From CAYZIC01 sp964478335 (GTDB taxonomy: Bacteria > Verrucomicrobiota > Kiritimatiellia > RFP12 > DVOR01), in assembly GCA_964478335.1 (NCBI GenBank), contig CAYZIC010000064.1:1-14284 (forward strand): a stretch of 14,284 bases of DNA, written 5' to 3'. Of this stretch, positions 13,938 through 14,284 are shown one piece after another (positions within the stretch are counted from its first letter, which is position 1; each line of letters opens with the position of its first letter). The translations under genes were made by a program, and so were the position numbers. The notes below the pieces were generated by a model, which saw nothing but the letters and a program-made list of their open reading frames with translations, searched no databases and had not been told where the DNA came from.

Positions 13938-13984
13938 GCACAGGGCGCCTGCGGCGCAGTCAGCGTGAGTCAGCGTGAGGATTG
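13938..13984 (+). repeat. 47-bp direct repeat, right copy
   Basis: Identical to 701-747, same orientation, 13.2 kb apart. It continues into GGGGAGATCGAGTCAGGG (13984-14001), which matches the downstream module at 847-867 and 7988-8008 better than the left copy's own flank does. A shorter CAGTGCACAG lies just upstream at 13921-13930, and a similar ACAGTGCACAG precedes the left copy. Confidence 0.9.
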
Positions 13985-14004
13985 GGGAGATCGAGTCAGG
14001 GACA

Positions 14005-14237
14005 TTGGGGCTTCGCCAGCCCCAAACCCTGGCAGAGCGTCGCTCCGCTAGCTCTGTGATGGGGGCGTCTGCCCCCATGCCCCTGAGCCAGACGTAGCCG
14101 TCCGGCGACCGAACAAAATATACGGCAGGGGCAAGCCCCTGCTTGGTTGTGGCTGGGTGCTGCTAGCCTCTCGCTATGCTCGCTGGGGGTCTCGGGGAGG
14201 GAGATGGGGTCCGGGGATGGAGGAGGCTGCGCCTCCT
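14005..14237. repeat. Hairpin array E at right edge
   Basis: Hairpins TTGGGGCT / AGCCCCAA around TCGCC (14005-14025); CAGAGC / GCTCTG with a 12-base loop (14033-14056); ATGGGGGC-GTCT-GCCCCCAT (14059-14078); GACG-TAGC-CGTC (14091-14102); GCAGGGGC-AA-GCCCCTGC (14125-14142); AGGAGGC-TGC-GCCTCCT (14221-14237). A run of CTAGT-type pentamers follows to about 14264. I see no credible gene between 13837 and the window end; the short open frames here are composed of these repeats. Confidence 0.82.
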
Positions 14238-14284
14238 AGTGCTAGTTGATAGTCCTAGTCCTAGTGGTGGGTGAGACTCGCCGT

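Noticed and set aside
13833..14078. Minus-strand 81-codon frame at the right edge
   Set aside because: Made of hairpin repeats, no clear initiation signal, and it overlaps the promoter region of the giant gene.

Overview
The window looks like accessory chromosomal DNA from a Gram-negative bacterium of the PVC superphylum, most likely Verrucomicrobiota, Kiritimatiellota or Lentisphaerota. The grounds are a PEP-CTERM sorted protein, a very large secreted protein joining a C10 (streptopain-type) peptidase to InlB-type, FGE-sulfatase-like and beta-helix regions, an outer-membrane TolC-type protein, and high-GC intergenic DNA full of short palindromes. The phylum is an inference from gene content only. 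No rRNA, tRNA, transposase or CRISPR array was seen.

Layout. At 8-634 (+) lies a small PEP-CTERM protein closed by a textbook intrinsic terminator (658-690). After about 500 bp of repeat-rich DNA, a leftward operon (5303 to 1206) encodes a VTC-domain polyphosphate polymerase-like protein, a DUF4956 membrane protein, an HlyD-type periplasmic adaptor and a TolC-type outer-membrane protein, under a good sigma70-like promoter (5381-5409). Further right and also leftward are a four-helix bundle (S23/bAvd-like) gene, a CoA-disulfide-reductase-like flavoprotein with a C-terminal rhodanese domain and its own strong promoter, and a 1895-residue secreted multidomain C10 peptidase (8149-13836). The last 448 bp has no convincing gene but several hairpins.

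How the genes may work together. The four-gene operon has the parts of a polymer synthesis-and-export line: a cytosolic polyphosphate polymerase, an inner-membrane partner, a periplasmic adaptor and an outer-membrane channel. I propose a polyphosphate (or related polyanion) export system. VTC with DUF4956 is a known pairing; the joining to HlyD/TolC without an ATPase or RND pump is the unusual part. The other genes look independent: thiol/sulfur redox (flavoprotein), an RNA- or protein-binding helical bundle, and extracellular proteolysis or adhesion (C10 giant).

Two non-coding signals stand out. First, nearly every gap between transcription units carries a mosaic of short perfect hairpins whose stems differ while the loops fall into a few classes (TGC/GCA, AA/TT, AAA). 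Many are joined by a TGCGGGAA linker, two copies differ by exactly one hairpin-plus-linker module, and two arrays begin right at a stop codon. Second, a near-perfect intrinsic terminator lies inside the signal-peptide codons of the giant peptidase, suggesting a translation-coupled attenuator.
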